A stretch of DNA of 64,000 nucleotides, taken from contig CAXMMR010000038.1 in NCBI GenBank assembly GCA_963692975.2, forward strand, positions 1 through 64,000. The letters run 5' to 3'. Below the pieces are notes generated by a model that saw only the letters and a program-made list of their open reading frames with translations, made no database searches and was not told the DNA's origin. The stretch's first letter is position 1, and each line of letters opens with the position of its first letter. Of this stretch, positions 17,234-26,060 are shown one piece after another. Source of the DNA: CAXMMR01 sp963692975. Its GTDB lineage: Bacteria; Pseudomonadota; Alphaproteobacteria; Acetobacterales; Acetobacteraceae. A program made the translations under genes and the position numbers.

Positions 17234-18619
17234 CTAAGCCGAGCGCGCGCCGCCGGGGCTGCCTAGGGCCATGCCGCGCGCCATCATGCGCTGAGCTACC
17301 GCCTCGTCGTACAGCGCCTGCTCCGACGCTCGCGTCGCCGCCGAGAACCGCACGCAGAGTGCGCAGAAGGCGAGACACAGCACGGTTCCGCCAAGGATCA
17401 TGAGGCAGGTCTGCTGCGAGCTGATCTGGCGGTTCAGCAACGCCGCCAGCACCGCGCCCACATTGCCGCCGGCCCCGATCACTCCGCAGACGCCGCCCAT
17501 GACCTTACGGTCAATGAACGGCATGAGCGAGTAGACCGCGCCCGCCGACATGTGCAGGAACACCCCGAAGAACAGCATCGTCATGACGGCGATGGCGGCG
17601 GTCGGAGCATGGCTGAACATGAGCAGCCCGCCACCCTCGCAGATCATCATGCCGAACAGCAGCGAAGTGCGGCCATCGAGGCCGAAGCGCCGCGCCGACA
17701 TGTCGCTGAAGACGCCGCCGAGCGGACGGGCGAACAGCGCCAGCAGTCCGAACGTGCCAGCCGCGAGACCCGCCGATGCGAGCGATAACCCGAACCGATG
17801 CACGTAGTAGGTCGCCGCGATGTTGTGGATGAAGATCTCGATGCCGAAGCAGCCGCCGTAGCACGCCGCCAACAGCCAGGTCCGGTAGTTGCGCGTGGCC
17901 TGGCCCATGGCGGCCAACCCACCCTTCTTGGCGCCCTCCGCCGTCAGGCCGGCACGGCGAACATCCTCAAGGTTGCCCTGCGGCAGGTCCTGGGTGAAGC
18001 GCGCGTAGCACACCGCCATGATCAGCATCGCAACGCCGGGCACCAGCAGCGCCGCCCGCCATCCCCATTGCTGCTCCACGCCGAGCGAGACCGCCAAGGT
18101 CGCGAGCGGCGCCATGACCGTCTGGGCGACGCCGGCTCCGGCATTGCCCCAACCGCCGACCGTCGCGTTGGCGGTGCCGACCACGTTCGGCGCGAACATC
18201 ACGCTCGCATGATACTGCGAGATCACGAACGAGGCGCCGATGAAGCCGATCAGCAGCCGGAAGAACAGCAGCGAGGCGTAGGATTGCGCGAACGCCAGGC
18301 CGAACACCGGCAGCGAGCCCAGGATCAGCAGCCACGTATAGGTTCGCCGCGGTCCGAACTTGTCGCAGAGCGGGCCGATGATCAGCCGGCCGACAACCGT
18401 CACCAAGACGGCGGCGATGTTGATGTTGGCGACCTGCAGCGTGCTCAGATCGAACTGCTTGGCGATGACCGGCATCAGCGGCGCCGCCGCGAACCAGGCG
18501 TAGAAGCAGACGAAGAATGCCAGCCACGTCATGTGGAAGGCCCGCATCTGCACCGTGTTGAAGCGGAAGAGATCGATGCTGGTCGCACGTCGCGCAGACA
18601 CGTCGACAGTGGTGCTAAT
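17234..18619 (-). CDS. narK: MFS nitrate/nitrite transporter, NarK/NasA family
   Basis: About 461 residues with 12 predicted helices. The two NarK nitrate signatures are present: GGWGNAGAGVAQTVMAPLA in the fifth helix and GVIGAGGNVGAVLAALLN in the eleventh, together with the conserved N-terminus MRAFHMTWLAFFVCFYAWF. It imports nitrate, or exchanges it for nitrite, at the inner membrane and supplies the nasA-nirBD enzymes downstream on the same strand. I place the start at an ATT codon at 18619 because GGAGGA lies six bases upstream. The in-frame GTG at 18760 lies upstream of the predicted transcription start and encodes a non-family leader. An internal ATG at 18547 is possible but would remove conserved residues. 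Confidence 0.88.
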   Translation of the reverse strand: MSTTVDVSARRATSIDLFRFNTVQMRAFHMTWLAFFVCFYAWFAAAPLMPVIAKQFDLSTLQVANINIAAVLVTVVGRLIIGPLCDKFGPRRTYTWLLILGSLPVFGLAFAQSYASLLFFRLLIGFIGASFVISQYHASVMFAPNVVGTANATVGGWGNAGAGVAQTVMAPLATLAVSLGVEQQWGWRAALLVPGVAMLIMAVCYARFTQDLPQGNLEDVRRAGLTAEGAKKGGLAAMGQATRNYRTWLLAACYGGCFGIEIFIHNIAATYYVHRFGLSLASAGLAAGTFGLLALFARPLGGVFSDMSARRFGLDGRTSLLFGMMICEGGGLLMFSHAPTAAIAVMTMLFFGVFLHMSAGAVYSLMPFIDRKVMGGVCGVIGAGGNVGAVLAALLNRQISSQQTCLMILGGTVLCLAFCALCVRFSAATRASEQALYDEAVAQRMMARGMALGSPGGARSA

Positions 18620-18634
18620 GGCCCGTCCTCCGGC

Positions 18635-18660
18635 GTCGCGCAGCAGCCGCAGTGCGCGAC
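18635..18660 (-). promoter_or_regulatory. Perfect hairpin in the transporter leader, abutting the ribosome-binding site
   Basis: GTCGCGCA and TGCGCGAC form an eight-base-pair perfect stem around a ten-base loop. The stem ends three bases before the GGAGGA ribosome-binding site (18626-18631). There is no U-tract, so it looks more like a translational or protein-binding element than a terminator. Confidence 0.45.
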
Positions 18661-18676
18661 TGCAGAGCACCACTTC

Positions 18677-18692
18677 TGCATATTTCGTGCCA
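18677..18692 (-). promoter_or_regulatory. Sigma-54 (RpoN) promoter of the nitrate assimilation genes
   Basis: TGGCACGAAATATGCA on the minus strand matches the consensus TGGCACG-N4-TTGCA with one mismatch and keeps the invariant GG-N10-GC spacing exactly. Transcription would begin near 18667, about 48 bases before the proposed start codon. RpoN with NtrC commonly drives nitrogen-scavenging operons. Confidence 0.7.
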
Positions 18693-18807
18693 TGTGATCG
18701 CTGTTGTCGGCGACCAGGCCGCCCGCTGCCGACCCGCACCAGCCCGGCCTTTAGCAACACGTTAATCAGTACCGCTTAGGGTATCTCGGACATCAGAGGC
18801 CCAGACG

Positions 18808-20114
18808 ATGCGGCATGACGACCATCCAGGCGGTGACGCGGCGCAACGAACGACGCAAGCCGGCCGCTGGTTCATGCTGCTCGGGGTGATCACGTGCGCC
18901 GGCATGCTGTTCTTGAGCGGCTTTTTCGCCATGCGGGCCAGGGAGCTTGCGTGGCAGGCCACCATGCAGGCCTCCGAGAATTTGACGGCGACCCTGGAGC
19001 GCGAGGTTTCCAGCACCGCGACCGTGCACGACCTCTCGCTCAAACGCGTGATCGCAAACCTCACGACCGCCGGACTGAAGCAGGCCAATCCTCAACTTCG
19101 GCAGGTCGCCTTGTTCGACAGCCTGGCGGCGAGTGAACGTCCGGGCACGGTCCTGGTGTTGGACACCTCCGACAACGTCAAGCTCGACTCGCTTGGCTGG
19201 CCGCCGAGACCCGCCAACTTCGCCGATTGCGATTACTTCCAGCTGCACCGCGAGCGTCCCGATCTGGGACTTTACATCAGCCGCGTTGTTGCCGATCGCT
19301 TCACCGGCCAACCGGAACTCGTGCTGAGCCGTCGGATCAGCCGCCCGGATGGCGGCTTTGCTGGCGTCGTCGTCGAAACGCTCGAGACGTCCGACTTTCA
19401 GGAGCTTTTCGAACACCTGAATGTCGGGCAGCACGGATTGATCTCCCTGGTGGAAACCAACGGCCATATCGCTGCGCGACAGCCGTTTGTGGCACGCGAC
19501 CTCGACCTCGACATCAGCGGAACGCCCGACTTTACATCCGTCCGGCAAACGTAAAGCGGATCACTGGTGGGCAACGCCGTCACGGATGGCGTCCGTCGCC
19601 TCTTCACCTACCGCCACGTCGGCAAGTTCCCATTGATCTTGGTCGTCGGCGTTCCGTCGAGGACATCTTCGCTCCTTGGCGCATGGAGGTTATCGGCATC
19701 AGCGCGGCGCTGCTCGTGCTGTCGAGCGTGACGATGGCGTTCAGCTTGCTGGTACGTCGTGAATTGCGGTAGCGCTCGGCCGTCGAGCAAGGGCTCGCCG
19801 GGTCTGCACGGACGCTTGCGGCGATGGCTCAGACCGATAGGCTGACCGGTCTTGCCAATCGAAGGTTGCTTGACTCGGTGCTCGATAGCGAATGGCGCCG
19901 CGCCAGGCGCGAGGGCACGGAAGTATCGCTGCTGATGCTTGATGGGAGTAGCGACGATGCGCCCTAGTCTGGCAACGACAGAGCGCTCCGCAAAACTGCT
20001 TCGAAGAGCCGACCTGGCGTTATACGAGGCAAAAAGAGAGGCCGAAACCGGGTCGAGGTCAGCCCAGCCGTCGACGACGCAGCCGTCGCCCCTGCTGTAC
20101 AGCCGGCTCTCTAG
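18808..20114 (+). pseudogene. Diguanylate cyclase with periplasmic sensor domain, gutted
   Basis: ATG 18808 opens a 248-residue frame with one membrane helix (about 22-42) and the start of a Cache-type periplasmic sensor (RELAWQATMQASENLTATLE, DYFQLHRERPDLGLYISRVV), ending in a stop at 19554. Later frames carry the rest: RRLFTYRHVGKFPLILVVGV, a second helix (ISAALLVLSSVTMAFSLLV), then AQTDRLTGLANRRLLDSVLD, the start of a GGDEF domain. After SLLMLD (about 19942) the sequence jumps to GVATMRPS and LLRRADLALYEAKR, the end of the domain. The GG(D/E)EF active site between them is deleted. At least three frame changes plus this deletion mean no c-di-GMP synthase can be made. Confidence 0.8.
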
Positions 20115-20155
20115 GTCGGAGGAGCCCTCTGCAGCGATGTGTCGGCGCCACGTCG

Positions 20156-21145
20156 TCACTTCGCCCGAAGCAAATGCAGGCTGAACAGTTCGGGCGCGTC
20201 GACCCAGCTGCCGATCGGCTCCCAGCCCGCCCGGCGCGCAACGGCCGCGAACAGCTCGGGCCGCCACTTATGCGACGTGTCGGTGCGCACGCTCTCGCCC
20301 GCGGCAAAGGCTACCGCTTGGCCGCCGATGCGCACCGTCAGCGCACGCTTGGCGACGAGGTGCGCCTCAGTGCGCAGCGGGTCGGCGAACACCAGCGCCT
20401 CGTGGCGGAAATCGTCCGGATCGACGTCCGCGCCCAACTCGTCGCGCAGGCGCACCAGCACGTTGCGGTGGAACGCGGCCATCAGCCCGTCCGCGTCAGC
20501 GTAGCCGCGGCGGATGCTGTCCAGGTCGGAGTTCGGGTCCACGCCCACGAGGAACCACGATCGGCCAAGCGAGCGGCGCATGCGCGCCAGCACCTCGATC
20601 AGCACCGGCTCGTCATAGGTGCCCAGCGTATTGCCAGGATAGAAGCCGAGTACCGGACCGTCATGCAGCGCTTGCGGCAAGTCGAGCGGCGCCGTGTAGT
20701 CGCCGCATACCGCATCAATCGCGAGGGCCGGATAGTCGGCCGCAATCCGCGCCGCAGACTGCGCGAGGAACGCGCCCGCAATGTCCACCGGCACGTAGCG
20801 CCGGGGCCGGTGCAGGGCGTCGAGCAGCACCCGTATCTTGTGGCTGGCGCCGGAGCCAAACTCCACCACGGCCGCACCCTCGCCCACCAGGTCCGCGATC
20901 TCGGCGGCATGGGTCAGCAGCAGCGCGGTCTCGTGCCGCGCCACGTAGTAGTGCGGGCCGGCGGTGACGCGGTCGAACAGCTCGCCGCCCCTGTCGTCCC
21001 ACAGGTAGCGGCCCGGTATCCATTTCGCCGGCTGCGACAACCCGTCCAGCACGTCACGCAGGAAAACGCGCGTTGCCGCATCCGGCGAGGGCCGCGCGGG
21101 GTCAGTCGCTTGAACGGTGGGCTGCGGGTCATCGCCCTGTGTCAT
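20156..21145 (-). CDS. egtD: L-histidine N-alpha-methyltransferase (ergothioneine biosynthesis)
   Basis: A 329-residue SAM-dependent enzyme that trimethylates histidine to hercynine. The SAM loop is FGSGASHKIRVLLDAL (from about 96), followed by PVDIAGAFL (119-127), DYTAPL and the family hallmark GFYPGNTLGTYDEP (167-180). YADADGLMAAFHRNVLVRL and FAAGESVRTDTSHKWRPE also match EgtD closely. The ATG at 21145 is used because the in-frame extension upstream is Arg/Pro-rich and non-family. The usual partner egtB is not in the window, so ergothioneine completion would need genes elsewhere. It is divergent from a catalase-like gene, which suggests a shared oxidative-stress setting. Confidence 0.9.
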   Translation of the reverse strand: MTQGDDPQPTVQATDPARPSPDAATRVFLRDVLDGLSQPAKWIPGRYLWDDRGGELFDRVTAGPHYYVARHETALLLTHAAEIADLVGEGAAVVEFGSGASHKIRVLLDALHRPRRYVPVDIAGAFLAQSAARIAADYPALAIDAVCGDYTAPLDLPQALHDGPVLGFYPGNTLGTYDEPVLIEVLARMRRSLGRSWFLVGVDPNSDLDSIRRGYADADGLMAAFHRNVLVRLRDELGADVDPDDFRHEALVFADPLRTEAHLVAKRALTVRIGGQAVAFAAGESVRTDTSHKWRPELFAAVARRAGWEPIGSWVDAPELFSLHLLRAK

Positions 21146-21312
21146 GTTGCAGGCTCGCGGTCGCGTTGCAGGTCGGCGCGTGCGGAGATGGCCGCGCTCC
21201 GCCACAACGCAGGCCGGCGTCCTCGGTCGCGCGACCATGCATGCTGCAACTCCGCGATGCGCGGCACGATTGAAATCCTGTTGTCGCGTGCAAAACCGAG
21301 CAAGGACAAGCC

Positions 21313-22413
21313 ATGGCAGGAGCGATGCCGGTGAAATACGGGCCCGATGTCGAGACGCTTATCCCCGACGAGCAAGACTACGACCGCAAGCTGACCGAGG
21401 CGATGCTCGGCATCAGCGACACGGTGCGGAAGGATACCGGGCACGTCCGGCGCTCGGTGCACGCCAAGAGCCACGGCGTGCTGCGCGGCGAAATCGACGT
21501 CCTGCCGGCGACGCCGCCCGAGTATGCCCAAGGAATGTTCGCAGCACCGGCGCGCTTCCCGGCGATCCTGCGCCTGTCCACGACGCCGGGCGACGTGCTC
21601 GACGACATGGTCTCCACTCCGCGCGGCCTGGCGGTGAAGTTCGTCGGCGTGCCGGGCGAGCGGCTGCCCGGCTCGGAAGGCGACATCACACAGAACTTCG
21701 TCCTAGGTAATTCGCCGGCATTCAACGTCCGGGACGCCAAGGACTTCGTGGGCAACGTCCATCGCCTCGGCACCTTCATCGACAAGGTGCCGAGGCTCAA
21801 GAAGGTCGTCTCGGCGATCTCGCGCGGTGCGGAGCATGCCCTGGAGTCGGTCGGCGGCCAGAGCACGGTGCTGACCACCTATGCCGGCCAGGCGATGACG
21901 CACATACTAGGCGACACGTTCTACTCGCAGGCGCCGCTGCGACACGGCGACTACATGGCCAAGCTGTGCGTGTCGCCGATCTCGCCCAACCTCCTGGCGC
22001 TGCACAACGCGCCGGTGCATCTGGCCGGTCGGCCCGACGGGCTGCGCGAGCTGGTGCGCGAGTTCTTCCTGGCGCAGGGTGCCACCTGGGAGGTGCGCAT
22101 CCAGCTCTGCGTCGACCTGGACACGATGCCGATCGAGGACGCCTCGGCCAAATGGCCGGAGGATCCCAGCCCCTATGTGGCGGTGGCGCGCATCACCGTG
22201 CCGGCGCAGGACAGTTGGGGTGAGGGCAAGGTGGGCGCGATCGACGAGGGCATCACATTCTCGCCCTGGCGCGGGCTGCTGGCGCATCAGCCGCTGGGCT
22301 CGGTCATGCGGTCGCGTCGGCGCGCCTATGAGAGCTCAGCCGCCTTTCGCAGGCAACATACTGGCCTGCCGCTGAGCGAACCACGCGGTGCGGACGAGTT
22401 GCCGGCCGCGTAA
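21313..22413 (+). CDS. Catalase-family haem protein (y4iL/SrpA-like)
   Basis: A 366-residue member of the small catalase-like families. RSVHAKSHG (R47, H50) corresponds to the distal histidine region of catalase, NFVLGNSPAF (N128) to the distal asparagine segment, and PRGLAVKF (103-110) to the conserved core strand. Near the C-terminus RSRRRAY (Y339) resembles the haem-ligating RxxxY proximal motif. It lacks the N-terminal arm and C-terminal flavodoxin-like domain of long catalases. Members of this group have peroxidase or unknown activity rather than proven catalase activity. It diverges from egtD across about 165 bases and has no signal peptide. Confidence 0.82.
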   Translation: MAGAMPVKYGPDVETLIPDEQDYDRKLTEAMLGISDTVRKDTGHVRRSVHAKSHGVLRGEIDVLPATPPEYAQGMFAAPARFPAILRLSTTPGDVLDDMVSTPRGLAVKFVGVPGERLPGSEGDITQNFVLGNSPAFNVRDAKDFVGNVHRLGTFIDKVPRLKKVVSAISRGAEHALESVGGQSTVLTTYAGQAMTHILGDTFYSQAPLRHGDYMAKLCVSPISPNLLALHNAPVHLAGRPDGLRELVREFFLAQGATWEVRIQLCVDLDTMPIEDASAKWPEDPSPYVAVARITVPAQDSWGEGKVGAIDEGITFSPWRGLLAHQPLGSVMRSRRRAYESSAAFRRQHTGLPLSEPRGADELPAA

Positions 22414-22438
22414 ATCGCTGATCGCCGCGGTCGCGCCG

Positions 22439-24271
22439 TCAGTCCGCGTCGACCGGCTCGCGCGACCCCGCGGCGCCCTGCGGCAGGTCCGGCGAGCAGG
22501 TCCAGTCGCGCAACTCGTAGACGGTGCCCGGCCGCACCTTGCGCTTGCCCGGCTCGGCCAGGCGCCGGCGAAATCCGTGGATCGGCGTCGCCCGCGCGTC
22601 GATCATCACCTCCACCACCGAGGGGCCGTTATGCGCAAAGGCCGCCTCGATCGCCGGCCCGAGCTCATCCGGCGTTCGCACCCGCACACCCAGCAGGCCG
22701 AAGGCCGTGGCGGCGTCGGCATAGTTCGGCTTGTCGCCGAACGAGATGTCGACCGACTGGCGCAGATTGGCGAAGAACAGCTCCTGCCACATCTGCAGCC
22801 AACCCAGCGTGCCGTTGTTGAGCACGATGTTGACGACGCGGTAGCCGTTCTGCGCCAGGCTGGCGAGCTCGCCGACCGCATAGCAATGCGCCCCGTCCCC
22901 GGCGACGGTGACGACGCGGCCGCCCGTCGCCTTCAGCAGCGCGCCGGCGCCGATCGCCGCCGGCACCGCATAGCCCAGGCCGCCCTGGCCGCGGGCATAG
23001 AGGAAGCGGCGTCCGGCCGAGCGTGCCGGAATGTAGGAGGCGATCCACCCGGCCGACCAGCTGGCATCACTGATCACCACGTCGGCATCCGTCAGGTGGC
23101 GGGCGACCTCGGCCATCACTCGCTGCGGCAGCATCGGCACGGCGTCGCTGCCCGTCTCAATGGCCAGGCGCTCGCGCTGGCCGGCCATCACCTTGGCGAT
23201 CCGCTCGGCCCAGGCCGCCCGCCCCGGCGCATCACGTGACGAAGCGGCGTCGCCGGCCATCTGCGCCTGCAGCGCCTGCATTGTCAGACGCACGTCGCCG
23301 CACAGCATCAGCGTGGGGCGAAACGTACGGCCGGGCTCGAGCGGGTCGGCGTCGATGGTGATGGTCGCCTGTTCGGGACCGGGCACGGTCCAGTTGAGCG
23401 CGGTGTTCTGGCTGGCCTTGCTGCCGCACCAGACGATCAGGTCGGCCTCGCGGATCAGCTCGATCGCCGCCGCCGAGCCGAGCGGGTTCAGCACGCCCGC
23501 GCAATACGGCCGGGTGTCGGGCACCGCGCCCTTGCCGGACAGGCTGGTCACCACGAGCGGCTGGTGAGCGTCGCAGAACTCCGTCAGCAGGTCCGCCGCG
23601 TCCGAGCCGTGCACGCCGCCGCCCAGCACGAAGGCCGGCCGGCGGGACCGGGCGATGAGTGCCGCCGCCGCCACGATGTCGTCGTCCGACGGCCTGTAGC
23701 GCAGGCTTGGGATGCGAGCGTGCCGCAGGTCGACCGCGACCGGCGTCTCCTCCCACTCGCCGTCCATCACGTCGTGCGGGATGATCAGCGCCACCGGGCC
23801 CGGGCGCGGCGCGGTGGCGATGCGGAAGGCGGCGCGTATCAGGTCCGGCAGCGCCGCCAGCGACGGCACGGTGAACGTCGCCTTGGTCACCGTCTGCAGG
23901 AAGCCTTGCTGGTCGAAGCCCTGGGAGGCCACCCCCTTGGCGCGCAGCGAGGTCCAGTCGAGCGGCAGCTCTCCGACCAGAGCGATCATCGGCACCGACG
24001 CGTTCAGCGCCTCCACCAGCCCGTCCGGCAGCTTGGTGGTGCCCGGCCCGACGGTCACGTCGGTGATCCCCGGCTTGCCCGTCAGCCGCGCATAGGCGTC
24101 CGCCGCGTAGGGCCCGCTGCGTTCGTCGCGCACCAGCACGTGACGGATCCGCGGCGCCCGCCGGGCGATGCCGTCATGCAGCGCCGTGGTCTGCCCGCCA
24201 GGCATGCCGAACACGAATTCCACGCCCATCTGCATGAGCATCTCGGCGACGAGATCTCCACCATGTGCCAT
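22439..24271 (-). CDS. Thiamine-diphosphate enzyme, acetolactate-synthase-like
   Basis: A 610-residue ThDP-dependent decarboxylase/carboligase of the IlvB superfamily. It has the catalytic glutamate segment VRDERSGPYAADAYARL (E50), the central FAD/nucleotide-like domain (LVVTSLSGKGAVPDTRPYCA), and the ThDP motif GDGAHCYAVGELASLAQNGY ending in NIVLNN (about 455-483). There is no ilvN regulatory subunit next to it. Instead it lies three bases after the stop of an FGGY sugar kinase on the same strand. A catabolic role on a sugar-derived keto acid or ketose is therefore more likely than branched-chain amino-acid synthesis. The reaction itself is unknown. Confidence 0.85.
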   Translation of the reverse strand: MAHGGDLVAEMLMQMGVEFVFGMPGGQTTALHDGIARRAPRIRHVLVRDERSGPYAADAYARLTGKPGITDVTVGPGTTKLPDGLVEALNASVPMIALVGELPLDWTSLRAKGVASQGFDQQGFLQTVTKATFTVPSLAALPDLIRAAFRIATAPRPGPVALIIPHDVMDGEWEETPVAVDLRHARIPSLRYRPSDDDIVAAAALIARSRRPAFVLGGGVHGSDAADLLTEFCDAHQPLVVTSLSGKGAVPDTRPYCAGVLNPLGSAAAIELIREADLIVWCGSKASQNTALNWTVPGPEQATITIDADPLEPGRTFRPTLMLCGDVRLTMQALQAQMAGDAASSRDAPGRAAWAERIAKVMAGQRERLAIETGSDAVPMLPQRVMAEVARHLTDADVVISDASWSAGWIASYIPARSAGRRFLYARGQGGLGYAVPAAIGAGALLKATGGRVVTVAGDGAHCYAVGELASLAQNGYRVVNIVLNNGTLGWLQMWQELFFANLRQSVDISFGDKPNYADAATAFGLLGVRVRTPDELGPAIEAAFAHNGPSVVEVMIDARATPIHGFRRRLAEPGKRKVRPGTVYELRDWTCSPDLPQGAAGSREPVDAD

Positions 24272-24274
24272 TGA

Positions 24275-25825
24275 TCAGGCTCCCGCTAATTGAGTTTGAG
24301 GGTCGGCCGCGCGGTGCGTCCACAGATGGGCGAGACTGTCCGCGGTGCGAACGAAGTGCTCGTATTTGCGCTCATACAGCGCCGAGCGCGCCGGATCGGG
24401 CGTGTAGGCGCGCGCCAGCCGCGGCATCGTCCGCGCGGCGGTGGCCAGGTCCGGTTGCGCGCCGAGTGCGGCGGCGACGCACATCGCCGCTCCCTGTGCG
24501 CCGAGCTCGCCGCACTGCATGACGTCGACCGGCAGCCCCAGCACGTCGGCAAACAGCTGCGGCCAGACCAGGCTGCGGGCACCGCCGCCGGCCAGGCGGA
24601 TGCGCGACGGGCTCGCCGCGTCCGGACCTGACAGCAGCGCGTCGACATCCATGCGGTGGGCGAACACGATGCCCTCGTAGATGGCGCGCACCACGTCGCC
24701 GAGCGACCCGGAGGCGGTCAGGCCAAGCAGCCCGGCCGGCGCGCCGCCGGGTCCGCCGAACAGGAACGGAAAGAACAGCATGTCGGTCTCCCGGCCCAGA
24801 CCCTCGCGCACCAGGTGCTCGCACACCTCGTAGATCGTGCGCCCACCGGAGGCCGCGCGCGCCGCCTCGGCATCCAGCATGACCCGGCAGAACCATTCGA
24901 GGTTGCCCGCCGACGTCGCCGCTCCTTCGGTCGCCAGGTAGTAGCCGCCGAGCGGATAGGCGCATTGCAGGAACGGCAGCCGGCTGACCCGCGGCGCGTC
25001 GTGCAGCGTCTGGTTGATGCTGAACGTTCCCGCAACGATCGTCATCAGCGACGCGTCGGCCATGCCGGAGGCAAGCGATGCGGCGGCGACGTCGACCAGG
25101 CCGCGCACCACCGGCGTGCCGGCCCGCAAGCCGCAGCGCCGCGCCGCCTCCGCCGAGACCGTGCCGGCCACCTCGTTCGAGGGACCGATCGGCGGCAGCC
25201 GGTCGAGCCAGGCGGCAATGCCAAGCTCGTGCAGCATCGCCTCGGCATAGCTGCCGGTGCTGACGTCGATCAGCCCGGCGATGCCGGCGTCGGTCGGGTC
25301 GGTTGAGCAGTCGCCGCACAGCTTGGCGCGCAAAAAGTCCTTGCACATCAATACCGACCGGGTGCGTCCGAGGAGCTCCGGCTCGGCGCGCGACAGGTAT
25401 GCCAGCAGCACGCTCGCCTGCCCCGCCCACATCCGCTGCTGCACCTGCGCGCCGCACGCCGCGGCAAGGCCCGAGCGCTCCAGCTCGCGCAGCAACGCGG
25501 CGGCGCGGGTGTCGGTGGAGACGATGCCGGGACGAACCGGGTTCAGATCGCCATCGACGAAGTAGGCGCCAGAACCGTAACCGGTCGTGGAAATGCCGAG
25601 CACGTCGCCCGGCAGGGTGCCGCTTTCCTCCAGCACAGCCTGGATCGCCGAGCAGGCCGCCTGCCACATCTGCTCCGCGTCGCGCTCGGTATGGCCTACC
25701 GCCGGGAACAGCATCGTGTTGGGCCGCCGTGCGCAGGCGAGCTCGACGCCATCGGCGCCAAACAACGCGGCCTTGGTCATGGTGCCGCCCGCATCTATGC
25801 CGATGAGCCGTCCGGACACCCGCAT
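24275..25825 (-). CDS. FGGY-family carbohydrate kinase (LyxK-like)
   Basis: A 516-residue ATP-dependent sugar kinase. LIGIDAGGTMTKAALFG (7-23) is the first phosphate-binding loop, VAGTFSINQT (about 265) the adenosine loop region, and IRLAGGGARSLVWPQLFADV (about 417) the second FGGY signature. GNLEWFCRVM and DMLFFPFLFGGPGG recall L-xylulokinase LyxK more than xylulokinase XylB or erythritol kinase EryA; this rests on remembered family text. It is the first gene of a minus-strand pair with the ThDP enzyme and diverges from a GlpD-like dehydrogenase. Pentulose, tetritol or other polyol substrates are all possible. Confidence 0.85.
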   Translation of the reverse strand: MRVSGRLIGIDAGGTMTKAALFGADGVELACARRPNTMLFPAVGHTERDAEQMWQAACSAIQAVLEESGTLPGDVLGISTTGYGSGAYFVDGDLNPVRPGIVSTDTRAAALLRELERSGLAAACGAQVQQRMWAGQASVLLAYLSRAEPELLGRTRSVLMCKDFLRAKLCGDCSTDPTDAGIAGLIDVSTGSYAEAMLHELGIAAWLDRLPPIGPSNEVAGTVSAEAARRCGLRAGTPVVRGLVDVAAASLASGMADASLMTIVAGTFSINQTLHDAPRVSRLPFLQCAYPLGGYYLATEGAATSAGNLEWFCRVMLDAEAARAASGGRTIYEVCEHLVREGLGRETDMLFFPFLFGGPGGAPAGLLGLTASGSLGDVVRAIYEGIVFAHRMDVDALLSGPDAASPSRIRLAGGGARSLVWPQLFADVLGLPVDVMQCGELGAQGAAMCVAAALGAQPDLATAARTMPRLARAYTPDPARSALYERKYEHFVRTADSLAHLWTHRAADPQTQLAGA

Positions 25826-25854
25826 CTCCTCGCCCGCTGACCGCTTTTCCCACG

Positions 25855-25870
25855 GCTTATTATAACAAGC
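25855..25870. promoter_or_regulatory. Candidate operator (GntR-type) in the divergent carbohydrate promoter
   Basis: GCTTATTATAACAAGC is palindromic except for one base pair. It lies about 30 bases before the kinase start and shares the TGTTATA core (read on the minus strand) with a second imperfect dyad before the opposite gene. The GntR-family gene of this locus is a natural candidate to bind it. Confidence 0.45.
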
Positions 25871-25973
25871 ACGCTAGCCTGAGCGGGCGTGCAAGGCAAG
25901 GAAGCCCTGCTTCATCGCAAATAGCAGCGAAAGCTCCCGCCCGGTTGTTCCAGGCTCAACGGAGAGAATTTTA

Positions 25974-25995
25974 GTCCTTTTTTGCAAAAAAGGAC
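25974..25995. repeat. Partial repeat family B hairpin
   Basis: A perfect 22-bp palindrome, GTCCTTTTTT-GCAAAAAAGGAC, equals one end-hairpin of the A/T element found complete at 56.1 and 60.2 kb. It stands alone in the divergent promoter region. Confidence 0.75.
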
Positions 25996-26026
25996 GTCTC
26001 GCCTTCGATGAGGCGCAGGAATGCCA

Positions 26027-26039
26027 ATGTGTATAACAT
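26027..26039. promoter_or_regulatory. Second candidate GntR-type operator
   Basis: ATGTGTATAACAT, an imperfect 13-bp dyad with the TGTTATA core on the minus strand, lies 21 bases before the ATG at 26061. The gene itself has a strong GAGGAGG ribosome-binding site. Confidence 0.35.
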
Positions 26040-26060
26040 ATTAGGCCCCGAGGAGGTCAG

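Noticed and set aside
18620..18760. Extending the nitrate transporter to GTG 18760
   Set aside because: The extra 47 residues are Arg-rich and non-family, no ribosome-binding site precedes the GTG, and it lies upstream of the predicted sigma-54 transcription start.
24275..25825. Naming the FGGY kinase EryA (erythritol kinase)
   Set aside because: A nearby EryB-like flavoprotein made this tempting, but the internal wording is closer to L-xylulokinase and no eryC is present, so the substrate is left open.
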